A DNA stretch of 64,000 bases, taken from NCBI GenBank assembly GCA_030645955.1, contig JAUSMR010000097.1, positions 93,650-157,649 of the forward strand, written 5' to 3'. Shown here one piece after another: positions 62,330 through 64,000 of this stretch (positions are counted from its first letter, which is position 1; each line of letters starts with the position of its first letter). This stretch comes from Gallionella sp. Lineage in GTDB: Bacteria > Pseudomonadota > Gammaproteobacteria > Burkholderiales > Gallionellaceae. Below the pieces are notes generated by a model that saw nothing but the letters and a program-made list of their open reading frames with translations, made no database searches and had not been told where the DNA came from. The position numbers and the translations under genes are program-made.

Positions 62330-64000
62330 GTGCAGTTATTCAGCAACATTAAGTTAAGAACGAGATTGATTCTGATTGTACTTCTGCCCTTGGCGGGCTT
62401 CATGTATTTTTCGATTGATAGCCTCCTCGAAAAAAATGCCGTTACCGTTGAAATGGAGAAGTTGGAGTCACTGGCAGAGCTATCAGTCAAGATCGGCAGC
62501 CTCGTCCACGAATTGCAAAAAGAACGAGGCATGACAGCAGGCTTTCTGGCTAGCAAGGGCGCCAAGTTTGCCAGCGAAATATCGGCACAACGCAATGAAG
62601 CGGACAAAAAAAACGCCGAGCTAAAGCTGATGATAAATAGTTTGGACGCAAGCCAGTTTGGCTCCAGGATGAAAAACTCGATATTCGACGCAATGAAAAG
62701 CATGGACGAACTCGATGCCAAACGTAATGCAGCCTCCGCTCAGGCTATTACTTCCCAGGAAGCGTTCGGCTATTACACCAGGGTAATTGATAAGTTACTC
62801 AGCATCCCGAATCAGGCCACGACGCTTAGCAGTGATATCGATATATTACTTACTTCTTCTGCCTATTCGGCTCTGTTGATGGCCAAGGAACACACCGGGC
62901 AAGAGCGCGCTGTTCTCACCGGTGTATTTGCGGCAGACAATTTCACACCGGAAAGTCTTGCGCAATTTCTTTCGGACCGCGCTGAACAGGTTGCCCATAA
63001 GGAAGCATTTGAGACTTACGCACTGGATGAACAAAAGGAGTTCTACAAAAACAAAATTCGCGGGCAGGCAGTAGACGAAGTGGCGAGAATCGAAAAAACC
63101 GCGATTGAAAAAGTAAACGAAAAAAGCCTGGGTCTCGACAGCGGGCACTGGTTCAGTGTGATGACCGAAAAGATCAATCTGCTCAAAGAGGTCGAGGACG
63201 AGCTGGCACGCGATTTACTTGGGATCACCAGAGAGCATAAGAACGAAGCACATGCCTTGATGTATTTTTATCTTGCGGTTTCGATAGCGGGTTTGCTGAT
63301 AACGCTATTATTTTCCCTGATTATGATTCGTCAGTTGTTGAGCCAGATCGGCGGTGAGCCGGATTATGCCGCATCTATTGTGAAGCGAATCGCTGCCGGC
63401 GACCTCACTGTTGCAGTCGAGACCAAGGCAGGCGACCAGTCGAGCTTGCTGTTTGCGATGAAGAACATGAGCGAAAGCCTCAGCGGCATCGTCACCGGCG
63501 TGCGCGGCAATACCGAGTCGATCACTACCGCCTCGCAGGAGATCGCGCAGGGCAACGCCGACCTGTCGCAGCGCACCGAAGAACAGGCCTCCAGCCTGGA
63601 AGAAACCGCCTCCAGCATGGAAGAGCTTACCTCCACCGTCCGGCAGAACGCCGAGAACGCCAGACAGGCCAACCAGCTGGCCAACAGCGCCTCCGACATC
63701 GCCGTCAAGGGCGGCCAGGCCGTGGGCGACGTGGTGCACACCATGGCCTCGATCAGCGCCAGCTCGAAGAAGATCGTCGACATCATCAGCGTCATCGAGG
63801 GCATCGCCTTCCAGACCAACATCCTGGCGTTGAATGCTGCCGTCGAAGCCGCCCGCGCCGGTGAACAGGGGCGCGGCTTTGCCGTTGTGGCGGGCGAAGT
63901 GCGCAACCTGGCGCAACGCTCGGCCGCCGCTGCCAAGGAAATCAAGACCCTGATCGGCGACTCGGTGAGCAAAGTGGAGGTCGGCTCCAGACAAGTGGAC
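62330..64000 (+). CDS. Methyl-accepting chemotaxis protein with NIT-type sensor, 3' truncated by window
   Basis: The start is a GTG at 62330 with AAGGGGAAA just upstream; 557 codons remain open to the window end. TM1 is at about residues 12-30. The periplasmic region (about 40-300) has [15 protein letters not shown], the nitrate/nitrite-sensing (NIT) domain pattern. TM2 is about 309-330, HAMP follows ([20 protein letters not shown]), and the signalling tip is [20 protein letters not shown] (about 495-514). It probably feeds the CheA just upstream. Confidence 0.9.
   Translation, partial: MQLFSNIKLRTRLILIVLLPLAGFMYFSIDSLLEKNAVTVEMEKLESLAELSVKIGSLVHELQKERGMTAGFLASKGAKFASEISAQRNEADKKNAELKLMINSLDASQFGSRMKNSIFDAMKSMDELDAKRNAASAQAITSQEAFGYYTRVIDKLLSIPNQATTLSSDIDILLTSSAYSALLMAKEHTGQERAVLTGVFAADNFTPESLAQFLSDRAEQVAHKEAFETYALDEQKEFYKNKIRGQAVDEVARIEKTAIEKVNEKSLGLDSGHWFSVMTEKINLLKEVEDELARDLLGITREHKNEAHALMYFYLAVSIAGLLITLLFSLIMIRQLLSQIGGEPDYAASIVKRIAAGDLTVAVETKAGDQSSLLFAMKNMSESLSGIVTGVRGNTESITTASQEIAQGNADLSQRTEEQASSLEETASSMEELTSTVRQNAENARQANQLANSASDIAVKGGQAVGDVVHTMASISASSKKIVDIISVIEGIAFQTNILALNAAVEAARAGEQGRGFAVVAGEVRNLAQRSAAAAKEIKTLIGDSVSKVEVGSRQVD

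Overview
The window is a chromosomal segment of a Gram-negative bacterium, most likely a betaproteobacterium near the Nitrosomonadales/Gallionellaceae. This assignment is inferred from gene content and gene order, not from any search. Supporting points are the rsmI/lpoA-yraN-gmhA-dolP-rfaE2-DUF971-ubiE block, a fused kinase-GNAT ArgA, a complete twitching-type Pil-Chp system, and LPS-type sugar genes. No rRNA, tRNA or CRISPR array was seen.

Region 1 (1-15.5 kb) is a surface-polysaccharide locus. It holds a cut-off ThDP enzyme, a sugar epimerase/reductase, a WecA-type initiating transferase, a CapD/PglF-type dehydratase, several glycosyltransferases (GT2, GT4, and a GT10 fucosyltransferase-like enzyme), an OafA-type O-acyltransferase, an FkbM methyltransferase, a DUF6492-like protein and an MsbA-type flippase. 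The GT10 and GT2 genes near 8.6-12.4 kb look more A/T-rich than the rest. Region 2 (15.5-30 kb) is mixed: apaH, a fructosamine-kinase gene carrying in-frame repeat insertions, a PfkB sugar kinase, a cold-shock gene, a P-type ATPase, a tightly overlapping GT9-GtrA-GT39-sialidase-membrane protein operon, and a two-domain kinase-like protein.

Region 3 (30-42.7 kb) is core housekeeping: rsmI, lpoA, yraN, gmhA/diaA, a BON lipoprotein, rfaE2, ubiE, argA, rsmE, a thioredoxin-like protein, an inositol-monophosphatase family enzyme and the trkA-trkH potassium uptake pair.

Region 4 (42.7-64 kb) is devoted to chemosensory signalling, all on the + strand. A full Pil-Chp cluster (pilG, pilH, pilI, pilJ, chpA/pilL) is followed by a second paralogous set in the same order: a PilG-like regulator, two truncated receiver stubs where pilH should be, a CheW, a PilJ-like MCP and a ChpA-like hybrid kinase. 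A third module follows: a membrane protein with a CheZ-like D-x3-Q motif, CheY, CheA, and an MCP with a nitrate/nitrite-sensing (NIT) type domain that runs off the window. Three CheA-type kinases therefore lie within about 16 kb.

Small palindromic repeats are scattered between genes. Several start with GTAGGG and supply the stop codon of the adjacent gene. One palindrome lies in frame inside the fructosamine-kinase gene with an apparent 9-bp target duplication. The strongest leads are the duplicated and decaying Pil-Chp cluster, the membrane-anchored CheZ-like candidate, and the protein-coding palindromic insertions.
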